64,000 nucleotides of DNA. Source: Ferribacterium limneticum. GTDB taxonomy: Bacteria; Pseudomonadota; Gammaproteobacteria; Burkholderiales; Rhodocyclaceae. Each line of letters begins with the position of its first letter. Position 1 is the first letter of the stretch. The translations under genes were made by a program, and so were the position numbers. Shown here in pieces: positions 57,403 to 64,000 of the stretch. The stretch lies in NCBI RefSeq assembly GCF_020510585.1, contig NZ_CP075190.1:2850001-2914000 (forward strand), in the 5' to 3' direction. The notes under the pieces were generated by a model. The model was not told the origin of the DNA and made no database searches. It saw only the letters and a list, made by a program, of their open reading frames with translations.

Positions 57403-57614
57403 TCGGAGCTGCCGTCTTTGCTGTCCGCCGCCTGCAGCGCCTGCAAGCGGGCTAGCGCGTGGCGCCAGGCGAGATGGTAGACGGTGCGAAAGTCCTCGGT
57501 GCTGATGTCGAGATAGCCCGAAACATGACTCAGAGCATCGAGAATATCCTCGTCCGAAAGCTCCAGTTCGAGGGCCAGCTCGAGCTCGCTCTTGCCGGGA
57601 ATGCGCTCAGTCAT
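57399..57614 (-). CDS. Small conserved hypothetical protein in the nsrR operon
   Basis: 71 aa from the ATG at 57614, overlapping the nsrR 3' end by 8 bases and the HPP gene by 4. Acidic N-terminus (KSELELALELELSDEDILDAL) and a helical C-terminus (TVYHLAWRHALARLQALQ). I do not recognise the family. The tight overlaps on both sides make it a real coupled gene. Confidence 0.65.
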   Translation of the reverse strand: MTERIPGKSELELALELELSDEDILDALSHVSGYLDISTEDFRTVYHLAWRHALARLQALQAADSKDGSSE

Positions 57615-58071
57615 GGGCCGACTCCGGATGCACATCACCAAGAATATAAGAGACCACCGGAACGAGTCCGTGCGGCGCCCGCAACAAATCCGCCAGCGTG
57701 TAGCCATCAAGCACGAGGAACATGGCGCTCAGTGCCTCGTTGAGAATGCTCGGCAGGCCACAGCCACCGCTAATCCGGCAGGCCGAATGCCCGGCAAAGC
57801 ACTCGGCCATTGCGAAATCGCTTTCGGACTGGCGGATCACGTCGCCAACAACGATCTCCCGGGGCGGACGAGCCAGCCGCATGCCCCCACCCTTGCCGCG
57901 AACGGTCTCGATATGGCCATTCAGGCCGAGCTGGTGCACGACTTTCATGAGGTGGCTTTTCGAAATGTCGTGGACGGCCGCGATCTCAGCGATGGTGACC
58001 AGCCGGTCGTCCTGCACGCCGAGATACATCAGGACGCGCAGGCTGTAATCGGAAAAGGTACTCAGGCGCAT
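57607..58071 (-). CDS. nsrR: Rrf2-family nitric-oxide-sensing repressor NsrR
   Basis: 154 aa. Winged helix with LTTFSDYSLRVLMYLG-type start, ISKSHLMKVVHQLG and VRGKGGGMRLARP. Three cysteines (Cys91, Cys98, Cys104, in CFAGHSACRISGGC) match the NsrR Fe-S ligands by spacing class. NsrR represses NO-detoxification genes until its cluster is nitrosylated. Two NsrR-like operators lie in its upstream region, shared with ccoG. Confidence 0.9.
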   Translation of the reverse strand: MRLSTFSDYSLRVLMYLGVQDDRLVTIAEIAAVHDISKSHLMKVVHQLGLNGHIETVRGKGGGMRLARPPREIVVGDVIRQSESDFAMAECFAGHSACRISGGCGLPSILNEALSAMFLVLDGYTLADLLRAPHGLVPVVSYILGDVHPESAHD

Positions 58072-58081
58072 GGCAGGCTAT

Positions 58082-58104
58082 AAGATCTATTAAAAATATT
58101 GCTT
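58082..58104. promoter_or_regulatory. Putative NsrR operator (proximal to nsrR)
   Basis: 23 bp starting AAGATCTATT and ending ATATTGCTT, a partial match to the E. coli NsrR consensus (AAGATGCATTT, inverted). It lies 10 bp before the nsrR ATG. Confidence 0.4.
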
Positions 58105-58128
58105 ATGGTAACGTTGATTGGTAGCATA

Positions 58129-58151
58129 AAGATTCATTATATTTATATCTT
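58129..58151. promoter_or_regulatory. Putative NsrR operator (proximal to ccoG)
   Basis: 23 bp starting AAGATTCATTA and ending ATATCTT, symmetrical and close to the NsrR consensus. It stands 48 bp before the preferred ccoG start. Confidence 0.5.
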
Positions 58152-58199
58152 ATGCCAACACGCGGCGCAATACGTTCGCATGGTTGTGCCCGGAAAAAA

Positions 58200-59603
58200 A
58201 TGGCCAAGCCTTCCCCCCGCAAAATCATTGAAATAAAGCCTGTCGTTGATCCGGATGCCAAGGTGTACCCGCGTTCGATCAGCGGCCCTTACACCCGCTG
58301 GCGCTGGGTCTTCGTCTGGTTGACCCAGATCGTTTTCTACGGTCTGTGCTGGCTGCCCTGGCATGGTCGGCAGGCGGTGTTGTTCGACATCGACACGCGC
58401 AAGTTCTATTTCTTCGACCTCGTCCTCTGGCCGCAGGACACGATTTATCTCGTCCTGCTGATGATCCTCGGCGCCTTCACGCTCTTCCTGTTTACGGCCG
58501 TGGCCGGGCGATTGTGGTGCGGCTATACCTGCCCGCAGACGGTCTATACCGAGATTTTCCTGTGGTTCGAGAAGATGATCGAGGGCGAACGGCCGCAACG
58601 CATCAAGCTCGATGCGGCGCCCTGGTCGGCCCGCAAACTGGCACTCAAGAGCGCCAAGCACGCGACGTGGCTGCTCTTTTCGCTATGGACCGGGATTACC
58701 TTTGTCGGCTATTTCATGCCGATCCGCGATCTGGTCAATGACCTGGTCACGCTGTCGCCTGGTGCCTGGTCTGCCTTCTGGGTCGTCTTCTATGCTATCG
58801 CCACCTATGGCAACGCCGGTTTCCTGCGCGACCAGATGTGCCGGCAGATCTGCCCTTACGCCCGCTTCCAGTTCGTCATGTTCGACCCCGACACGCTGAT
58901 CATCGCCTACGACACGGCGCGCGGCGATGCACGCGGCCCCCGCGCCAAGGGGGCCGATCCGAAGGCACTCGGGCTGGGTGACTGCGTCGATTGCGGCATT
59001 TGCGTCCAGGTCTGCCCGACCGGCATTGACATCCGCAACGGTCTGCAGAACGAGTGCATCGGCTGCGCGGCCTGCATCGATGCCTGCGATCAGGTAATGG
59101 ACAAGATGGAATACCCGCGCGGCCTGATCCGTTATTCGACGGAAAACGCCGTCACCATGCGCTACACGACGACCGAAATCATTCGCCGCGCAGCCCGGCC
59201 ACGGGTCATCATCTACACGGCGATCCTCGTCGCCCTGACCACGGCCATGGCCTGGTCGCTGGCGACGCGCATCCCGCTCAAGGTCAATGTCCTGAAGGAT
59301 CGCAATGTGCTGTCGCGGGAAGCCGGCGATGGTTCGATCGAAAACGCCTATCGCCTGCAGATCATGAATACCGGTGACCAGACGCGCAAATTCAGGATCA
59401 GCATCGGCGGCATCGACGGTGTGCGCCTGGCAAGCGACAGCGAAATCACCGTTCCCGGCGGCGAGATCGGCACCCAGACGGCCATTGTCAGTGCCGAGCC
59501 GGGGGCCACGCCGTCGGGTGCGGCGCCGATCACCTTCAGCGTGACGGATGTGGCCGACGCCAAGGTCGCCGTGACGGAGAGTTCAAAATTCTGGATGCCT
59601 TGA
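58200..59603 (+). CDS. ccoG: Cytochrome cbb3 oxidase assembly protein CcoG (RdxA/FixG)
   Basis: 467 aa from the ATG at 58200. An ATG at 58152 is in frame but would leave no space between the NsrR-like operator and the start. Several membrane segments flank a ferredoxin core with CVDCGICVQVCPTGIDIRNG and CIGCAACIDACDQVMDKM; additional Cys pairs CGYTCPQ and CRQICPYARF are family features. The C-terminus is a periplasmic Ig-like domain. CcoG reduces Cu for cbb3-oxidase maturation by family knowledge. No ccoNOP or ccoI is in the window. Its start region resembles the dispersed-repeat core. Confidence 0.92.
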   Translation: MAKPSPRKIIEIKPVVDPDAKVYPRSISGPYTRWRWVFVWLTQIVFYGLCWLPWHGRQAVLFDIDTRKFYFFDLVLWPQDTIYLVLLMILGAFTLFLFTAVAGRLWCGYTCPQTVYTEIFLWFEKMIEGERPQRIKLDAAPWSARKLALKSAKHATWLLFSLWTGITFVGYFMPIRDLVNDLVTLSPGAWSAFWVVFYAIATYGNAGFLRDQMCRQICPYARFQFVMFDPDTLIIAYDTARGDARGPRAKGADPKALGLGDCVDCGICVQVCPTGIDIRNGLQNECIGCAACIDACDQVMDKMEYPRGLIRYSTENAVTMRYTTTEIIRRAARPRVIIYTAILVALTTAMAWSLATRIPLKVNVLKDRNVLSREAGDGSIENAYRLQIMNTGDQTRKFRISIGGIDGVRLASDSEITVPGGEIGTQTAIVSAEPGATPSGAAPITFSVTDVADAKVAVTESSKFWMP

Positions 59604-59666
59604 GCCTAGAATGAAAAAGTAAGCAGCCACGCAGCAGAAAATCCGTTCTCCGAAAGGAAGCGCATC

Positions 59667-59906
59667 ATGACCAACGAAAAACTGAAGACGCTCATCACCT
59701 CGCCCCTGCCATTTTTTGGCGTCACCGAACAGGGCGACGTGCTGGCGCGCTACGTGCCCTATGGCCCGGTGTTTCGCTGGAGCTGGAACCAGATGGTCCC
59801 GATGCCGGTGCAGGGCAGCGATCTGATCTGGCTGCTCCATGCCGCGCACGAGGAAGAGCATTCGATCACCGACACGGAAAAGCCGAAGAGCAGCAACAGC
59901 CAGTAA
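59667..59906 (+). CDS. Small hypothetical protein
   Basis: 79 aa, preceded by GAAAGGAAG. No recognised domain. Has a hydrophobic mid-section (GSDLIWLLHAAHEEEHSI) and a polar tail. It stands between ccoG and a convergent esterase. Because the ribosome site is good and codon use is normal, I count it as a real gene. Confidence 0.6.
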   Translation: MTNEKLKTLITSPLPFFGVTEQGDVLARYVPYGPVFRWSWNQMVPMPVQGSDLIWLLHAAHEEEHSITDTEKPKSSNSQ

Positions 59907-59921
59907 GCGGCGCGCGCTGGT

Positions 59922-60602
59922 TCAGGCCGGCTGGCGCATTTGCTCGGCGAGCCACTGGCCGATGGCCCAGATTTCTTCCAGACAGACTGAATGCGGCATC
60001 GAGTATTCGTGCCATTCGATTTTGTAGCCGCGCTCGATCAGCAAATCCCGGGCAGCCAGGCCAAGTGTTGGCGAGACGACATCGTCGGCCGTGCCGTGGG
60101 CGGCAAATATGGAAATCGCGCGATTGGCATCGGCTGAGTCTTCAGTCAGCAGCGCCGGCGATGGAATATAGGTCGACAGGGCGATGATCCCGGCCAGCTT
60201 TTCCGGATGGGTCAGCGCCGTCGTGTAGGCCACCGCCCCGCCCTGCGAGAAGCCGGCGAGAAAGATACGGTCAACCGGAATTCCCCGGCTTTTTTCACGT
60301 TCGATCAGCAGCCGCACGGCATCGCGGGAAGCGATGATCCCCGCCTCGTCGATGCGCCGGCTGGTGCTGTCGAGCGAAATGATGTCGTACCAGGCGCGCA
60401 TCACGTAGCCGCCATTGCAGGTGACCGCCATGTAGGGCGCGTGCGGGAAGATGAAACGCACGGCCGGCGAAGCGGCCAGACCGAGTTCGGGGACGACCGG
60501 CACGAAATCCGAACCGTCGGCACCCAGGCCGTGCAGCCAGATCACCGCGTACTCGGGCTGGGCGGCGGTTTCGACTTCCAGCGGTGGCATGTCGATTTCC
60601 AT
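59922..60602 (-). CDS. Alpha/beta-hydrolase carboxylesterase
   Basis: 226 aa from the ATG at 60602 (GAGGAG before it). The phospholipase/carboxylesterase family: VIWLHGLGADGSDFVPVVPEL, nucleophile Ser in LAGFSQGGAVAY, Asp in HGTADDVVSP and His in MPHSVCLEEI. It hydrolyses small esters or deacylates lysophospholipids/acyl-proteins. The native GIPVDRIFLAGFSQGG motif accounts for a GGTCAACCGG string on the plus strand. Confidence 0.92.
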   Translation of the reverse strand: MEIDMPPLEVETAAQPEYAVIWLHGLGADGSDFVPVVPELGLAASPAVRFIFPHAPYMAVTCNGGYVMRAWYDIISLDSTSRRIDEAGIIASRDAVRLLIEREKSRGIPVDRIFLAGFSQGGAVAYTTALTHPEKLAGIIALSTYIPSPALLTEDSADANRAISIFAAHGTADDVVSPTLGLAARDLLIERGYKIEWHEYSMPHSVCLEEIWAIGQWLAEQMRQPA

Positions 60603-60668
60603 GGGGGGGCTCCTCGCGTTCGTCAGGCGGCCAGTATGCGGAAACTGGCGCGACATGACCAGCAAGTA

Positions 60669-62033
60669 TCAGCGCGCGCCGCCCCCATGCGGCAGACGCA
60701 GGTAAAACTCGGTGACCTGATCGCCTGCGCGCACGGCGATCTCGCCGCCATGGGCAAGCACGATGGAACGGGCGATGGCCAGGCCGAGTCCGGTGCCCTC
60801 GGAACCCGAATCGAGCCGGACAAAGCGGTCGAAGACCCGGTGCAGCGCCTCGGCCGGTATCGGCTTCCCGGTGTTGGCAATGGATAGTTCCGCCATGCCA
60901 TCGACGGCCCCGACCTTGACGACAATCGAACCGCCGGCCGGCGTGTGATGAATGGCATTGACCAGCACGTTGCCGATGGCCCGCTCGAGCATCAGGCGGT
61001 CGCCATGCACCGTGATGTCGTCGCCGACCAGTTGCAGACTGACGTTCTCGGCGAGCAGCCCGTAGTACTCGATCAGCCGTTCGCACAACGGGCGCAGCGC
61101 CAGCGGCTCGGTCTGCGGCACGAGCAGGCCGTGGTCGGCCTTGGCCAGCAACAGCATGTCGGCGATGATTCGCGCCAGACGTTCGTATTCCTCGAGATTC
61201 GAGGCCAGCAGATCGCGGTATTCGTCGACATGGCGCGCCTTGCTCAGCGACACCTCGGTCTGCATGCGCAGGCTGTGGATCGGCGTGCGTAGCTCGTGGG
61301 CGAGGTCGGCCGAGAAATCCGACAGCCGCCCGAACGACTCTTCAAGCCGGCCGAGCATGGCGTTGAATGCAATCACCAGTTCGGCCAGTTCCGGCGGCAC
61401 GTCCTGCTCCGGGATGCGCTCGGCCAGTTGCCCGGCCGAAATGCGGCCGGCGGCGCGGGCGATGGCCCGTACCGGGTGCAGGCCGCGGCGCACAACCAGC
61501 GCGCCGACCATGGCGGTGAGCAGTGCGGCAGCCAGAATGGCGAAGCGGAAATCGTGCTGCAGTTGATCAAGAAAATCAGTGTGGTGACGAATGTCGCGGG
61601 CGACGACGACGTGCGCCGTTTCGCCCCAGGCGGTTTCCATGTCGGCGGCGATGACGCGGTACTCGGCATCGCCGAGCACCAGCCGGATCGGCGTCCGGCC
61701 CAACGCGACCTTGGCGGCGGCCAGCGGCTCGGCCAGCTCGGGGGTCGGCCATTTGAAAATTGGCCCTTTTTCCCGGTTGACCGTAACAATCACCCCATGC
61801 TCACCGATCAGGGCGTCACCGAGGCGCACGGCAAAGGCCTCGGCCGTTTTTTCCTGCGTGCCGACATGGCCGATCAGCGCCAGCTTGCCGAACAGGTCGT
61901 GGGCATCGAGTTCGGCCATGTGGGCATCGGCGGCGCGACTGAAATAGACGCCGAGCGCCGCAAAAACCACCGTCGCCAGCAGCGCGAAGGCCAGCGACAG
62001 ACGCAGCGCAATCGAATGCCGCCAGCCCGTCAC
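60669..62033 (-). CDS. CusS/heavy-metal-type sensor histidine kinase
   Basis: 454 aa. Membrane segments at about 11-31 and 164-186 enclose a periplasmic sensor of about 130 residues. HAMP, then HisKA with DLAHELRTPIHSL (His246), and HATPase with GNVLVNAIHHTP, SGSEGTGLGLAIARSI. Family features place it with copper/heavy-metal kinases (CusS/CopS). The periplasmic part contains TVNREKGPIFK (84-94), encoded by a repeat copy. It follows its response regulator gene with a 2-bp gap. Confidence 0.9.
   Translation of the reverse strand: MTGWRHSIALRLSLAFALLATVVFAALGVYFSRAADAHMAELDAHDLFGKLALIGHVGTQEKTAEAFAVRLGDALIGEHGVIVTVNREKGPIFKWPTPELAEPLAAAKVALGRTPIRLVLGDAEYRVIAADMETAWGETAHVVVARDIRHHTDFLDQLQHDFRFAILAAALLTAMVGALVVRRGLHPVRAIARAAGRISAGQLAERIPEQDVPPELAELVIAFNAMLGRLEESFGRLSDFSADLAHELRTPIHSLRMQTEVSLSKARHVDEYRDLLASNLEEYERLARIIADMLLLAKADHGLLVPQTEPLALRPLCERLIEYYGLLAENVSLQLVGDDITVHGDRLMLERAIGNVLVNAIHHTPAGGSIVVKVGAVDGMAELSIANTGKPIPAEALHRVFDRFVRLDSGSEGTGLGLAIARSIVLAHGGEIAVRAGDQVTEFYLRLPHGGGAR
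61750..61784 (-). repeat. Dispersed repeat, copy 11 (inside sensor kinase)
   Basis: Minus strand: begins ACGGTCAACCGGGAAAAAGG and ends CCAATTTTCAAATG. Read as TVNREKGPIFK in the kinase, the same frame as in the other embedded copies. Confidence 0.85.
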
Positions 62034-62035
62034 GA

Positions 62036-62707
62036 TCAGCGGATTTCCATGACGTAACCCATGCCGCGCAGGGTGTGGATCAGTTTGGGCGAAAAGTCGT
62101 CATCGACCTTGGCGCGCAGCCGACGGATGGCCACCTCGACGACATTGGTGTCAGAATCGAAATTCATGTCCCAGACCTGCGAGGCGATGAAGCTGCGCGC
62201 CAGCACCTCGCCCTGCCGACGCAGGAAGAGCTCGAGCAGCGCGAACTCCTTGGCCGTCAGGTCGATGCGCTGGCCGGCCCGGGTCGCCCGGCGCTTGAGC
62301 ACATCGAGTTCGAGGTCGGCCAGCTTCAGGTTCTCGGCGTCGCGGGCCCGGCCCCGACGCAGCAGCGTGCGCACGCGGGCGAGCAGTTCGGAAAAGGCGA
62401 AAGGCTTGACCAGGTAGTCGTCGGCGCCCAGTTCCAGCCCCTTGACCCGGTCCTCGACCTGATCGCGCGCCGTCAAAAACAAAACCGGCAAATCGCGTCC
62501 GGCCGCCCGCAAGGTTTTCAGCACCTGCCAGCCATCCAGCCCCGGCAGATTGACGTCGAGGATCAGCAGGTCGTACTCGCCGGCCAGCCCCTCGTGCATG
62601 CCATCGAGCCCGTTGCGCACGAGGTCGGCCGTGAAACCGGCTTCGGACAGCCCCTGCTTGAGGTAATCGCCAGTCTTCGCTTCGTCTTCGACGATGAGAA
62701 TCTTCAT
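62036..62707 (-). CDS. OmpR-family response regulator (CusR/CopR-like)
   Basis: 223 aa. Receiver with Asp51 ([14 protein letters not shown]), then the winged-helix effector with [63 protein letters not shown], as in CusR/CopR. Partner of the kinase downstream. The target genes are not in the window. Confidence 0.92.
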   Translation of the reverse strand: MKILIVEDEAKTGDYLKQGLSEAGFTADLVRNGLDGMHEGLAGEYDLLILDVNLPGLDGWQVLKTLRAAGRDLPVLFLTARDQVEDRVKGLELGADDYLVKPFAFSELLARVRTLLRRGRARDAENLKLADLELDVLKRRATRAGQRIDLTAKEFALLELFLRRQGEVLARSFIASQVWDMNFDSDTNVVEVAIRRLRAKVDDDFSPKLIHTLRGMGYVMEIR

Positions 62708-62758
62708 GCCGGCATTTTGCCCGACAACCCGCCGCCTTGTGTAATTGGCCGAGGTGCC

Positions 62759-63322
62759 CTAAAAACAGGTCAGGCGTCCGCGACGTCGGGACAGGCGATA
62801 CACTGCCTTCCAGCGCCGCAGCGAATGGGCCAACAGTCCGCTGCGAACACCCCGCCGAAGCACCATCAGGAAAGCGCGTGTCTGCTGATAGACGGGGTGC
62901 TGGTGCAGGGTTTCAAACACGTAGTTCTTGAAGCGCACGACCACGGCATAGGTACGGGCGAACCAGCCGATTTCCATCAACTGCGGCTTGGTCAGCGCAA
63001 AAATTCGCGCCACCAGCGCCGTCCCGACGACTTTGGCGGCGAGAAAGGTACCAACGCCCAGCAGCGGCGCCCCGTGCCCCAGGAAATAAAGACCGAGGAG
63101 CTTGAAGGGCAGGAGTACGGCGCCGGGAATTACGAAGCAAACCAGCGCCAGATAGCGCGGGGCGCGCGAAATCCACGCTTCGGCCAGACGCAGCACCGGC
63201 CACTGGCCGATTTTTGCCATGATGCTTTCCAGCGGCTCCCACAACCATTCCCAGAACCACAAAAGGAATGCGGCCAAGATGATGAAGGGCGGCGTCAGCA
63301 GGCGTTTGAGTTTCGATTCCAT
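62759..63322 (-). CDS. Hypothetical membrane protein
   Basis: 187 aa. Two or three hydrophobic stretches at about 12-30, 55-79 and 83-106, followed by a basic C-terminus (LRRWKAVYRLSRRRGR). No domain recognised. Just upstream of the two-component system in the same direction. Confidence 0.65.
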   Translation of the reverse strand: MESKLKRLLTPPFIILAAFLLWFWEWLWEPLESIMAKIGQWPVLRLAEAWISRAPRYLALVCFVIPGAVLLPFKLLGLYFLGHGAPLLGVGTFLAAKVVGTALVARIFALTKPQLMEIGWFARTYAVVVRFKNYVFETLHQHPVYQQTRAFLMVLRRGVRSGLLAHSLRRWKAVYRLSRRRGRLTCF

Positions 63323-63501
63323 ACCGTTTCCCGGTGATATGCGTGGGAAATATACGGGAATCCCGAAATTTCGCCTGCGTGATCAGCGTGACCGGGTGTA
63401 ACAGGGCGTTACGCCGGATTGTTTGCCCGTCTCCCGTCCGTTATGCTGCGCCTCCCCAGCGCTTGCGCCGCCATCTCCCATTCACCTGTCCGACTGCCGC
63501 C

Positions 63502-64000
63502 ATGATCGTCCGCCCCCATCTGCACTGGTTTCGCCTGCTTTTTGTCTGGCGCGGCTCCGTTCTGCCTTACATCCTCACGCGTTTGCTGCTCGTCCTGGCG
63601 GTTTCCGTACTGAGCGTCCTGAGTCTCGACTGGTGGATGAGCGCCCATGCCGCTTCGGCCCTGTCGATTCCGCCATTTACCCTGATGGGCGTGGCGCTGG
63701 CCATTTTCCTCGGCTTCCGCAACTCGGTCAGCTACGACCGCTACTGGGAAGCCCGCAAGCAATGGGGCGCCCTGCTCATCGGCGCCCGCTCGCTGATCCG
63801 CGAGGTGGCCAGCTTTGCTCCTGACGAAACCGGATTACAGCGCCGCGTGGCGCGCACCCTGTCGGCCTTTGCCTTTGCTCTCAAGCACCAGTTGCGAGGC
63901 ACCGACCCACGGAATGATCTGACCTGTCGCCTCGATGCGGCGGTGCTCGAGCGCGTTTGTGCCACCCGCTTTGTGCCGTCAGCGCTGTTGCTCTGCCTGG
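63502..64000 (+). CDS. Bestrophin/UPF0187-family membrane protein (partial)
   Basis: First 166 codons; runs off the right edge. Starts MIVRPHLHWFRLLFVWRGSVLPYIL; has two membrane segments and the family block FRNSVSYDRYWEARKQWGALLIGARSL. Bacterial bestrophin homologues are pentameric ion channels. Confidence 0.85.
   Translation, partial: MIVRPHLHWFRLLFVWRGSVLPYILTRLLLVLAVSVLSVLSLDWWMSAHAASALSIPPFTLMGVALAIFLGFRNSVSYDRYWEARKQWGALLIGARSLIREVASFAPDETGLQRRVARTLSAFAFALKHQLRGTDPRNDLTCRLDAAVLERVCATRFVPSALLLCL

Noticed and set aside
60267..60283. TACGGTCAACCGGAA string on the plus strand looks like the start of the dispersed repeat.
   Set aside because: It encodes (on the minus strand) the conserved GIPVDRIF segment of the esterase, and the rest of the repeat is absent.

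Overview
The window is high-GC, densely packed bacterial DNA. It looks like a chromosomal segment of a betaproteobacterium of the Rhodocyclaceae (Dechloromonas/Azonexus-like). This assignment is inferred from gene content: DUF2863, a CysB-linked TauE-CysI-DUF934-CysH sulfate-assimilation cluster, CcoG with NsrR, a NosD-like protein, and many c-di-GMP and hybrid-kinase proteins. I found no rRNA, tRNA, CRISPR, IS element or prophage. Genes come in tight operons with many ATGA or TGATG overlaps.

Layout. 1-3857 (minus): Fe-S assembly genes sufBCDS; sufS runs off the left edge. 4146-11430 (plus): TonB receptor, periplasmic ABC_sub_bind protein, and a very large hybrid kinase/GGDEF/EAL protein. 11626-15727: lipoprotein, a dusC / TrmB-like / YkgJ operon, a PIN protein and a lipoprotein hydrolase. 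16011-21578 (plus): [NiFe] hydrogenase small and large subunits followed by a protein in which a hydrogenase maturation protease is fused to a hybrid histidine kinase. 21701-27401 (minus): triple rhodanese, eutBC, yaaA, an AraC regulator and a PEBP protein. 27578-37377 (plus): DUF2863, bioA, a two-gene PAS-kinase / response-regulator-GGDEF-EAL module, then bioF-bioH-bioC-bioD. 37363-38811 (minus): HPt and HD-GYP regulators. 38864-42247 (plus): yciB-yciI-bolA-ppiC and an EAL/HDOD protein. 42327-48293: nosD-like gene, cysB, and tauE-cysI-DUF934-cysH. 48472-50764 (minus): a cold-shock/excalibur membrane protein and hipBA. 51335-56799 (plus): a bifunctional-type penicillin-binding protein and a cyclic-nucleotide-binding / acetate kinase / PduL fusion. 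56842-64000: nsrR operon with an HPP protein, ccoG, a small protein, an esterase, a cusRS-type two-component system, a membrane protein and the start of a bestrophin-type channel.

Three things stand out. (1) The hydrogenase operon looks like a self-contained H2-sensing phosphorelay whose maturation protease is part of the kinase polypeptide. (2) A roughly 35-bp dispersed repeat, beginning ACGGTCAACCGG, occurs at 11 clear sites. Six copies are intergenic. Five lie inside genes (hydrogenase large subunit, bioA, bioH, bioC, a cusS-like kinase), always in the same strand and reading frame, encoding a peptide like TVNRKK. (3) One protein joins a cNMP-binding domain, acetate kinase and the phosphotransacylase PduL, so both steps between acyl-CoA and acetate plus ATP sit on one chain with a sensor domain.
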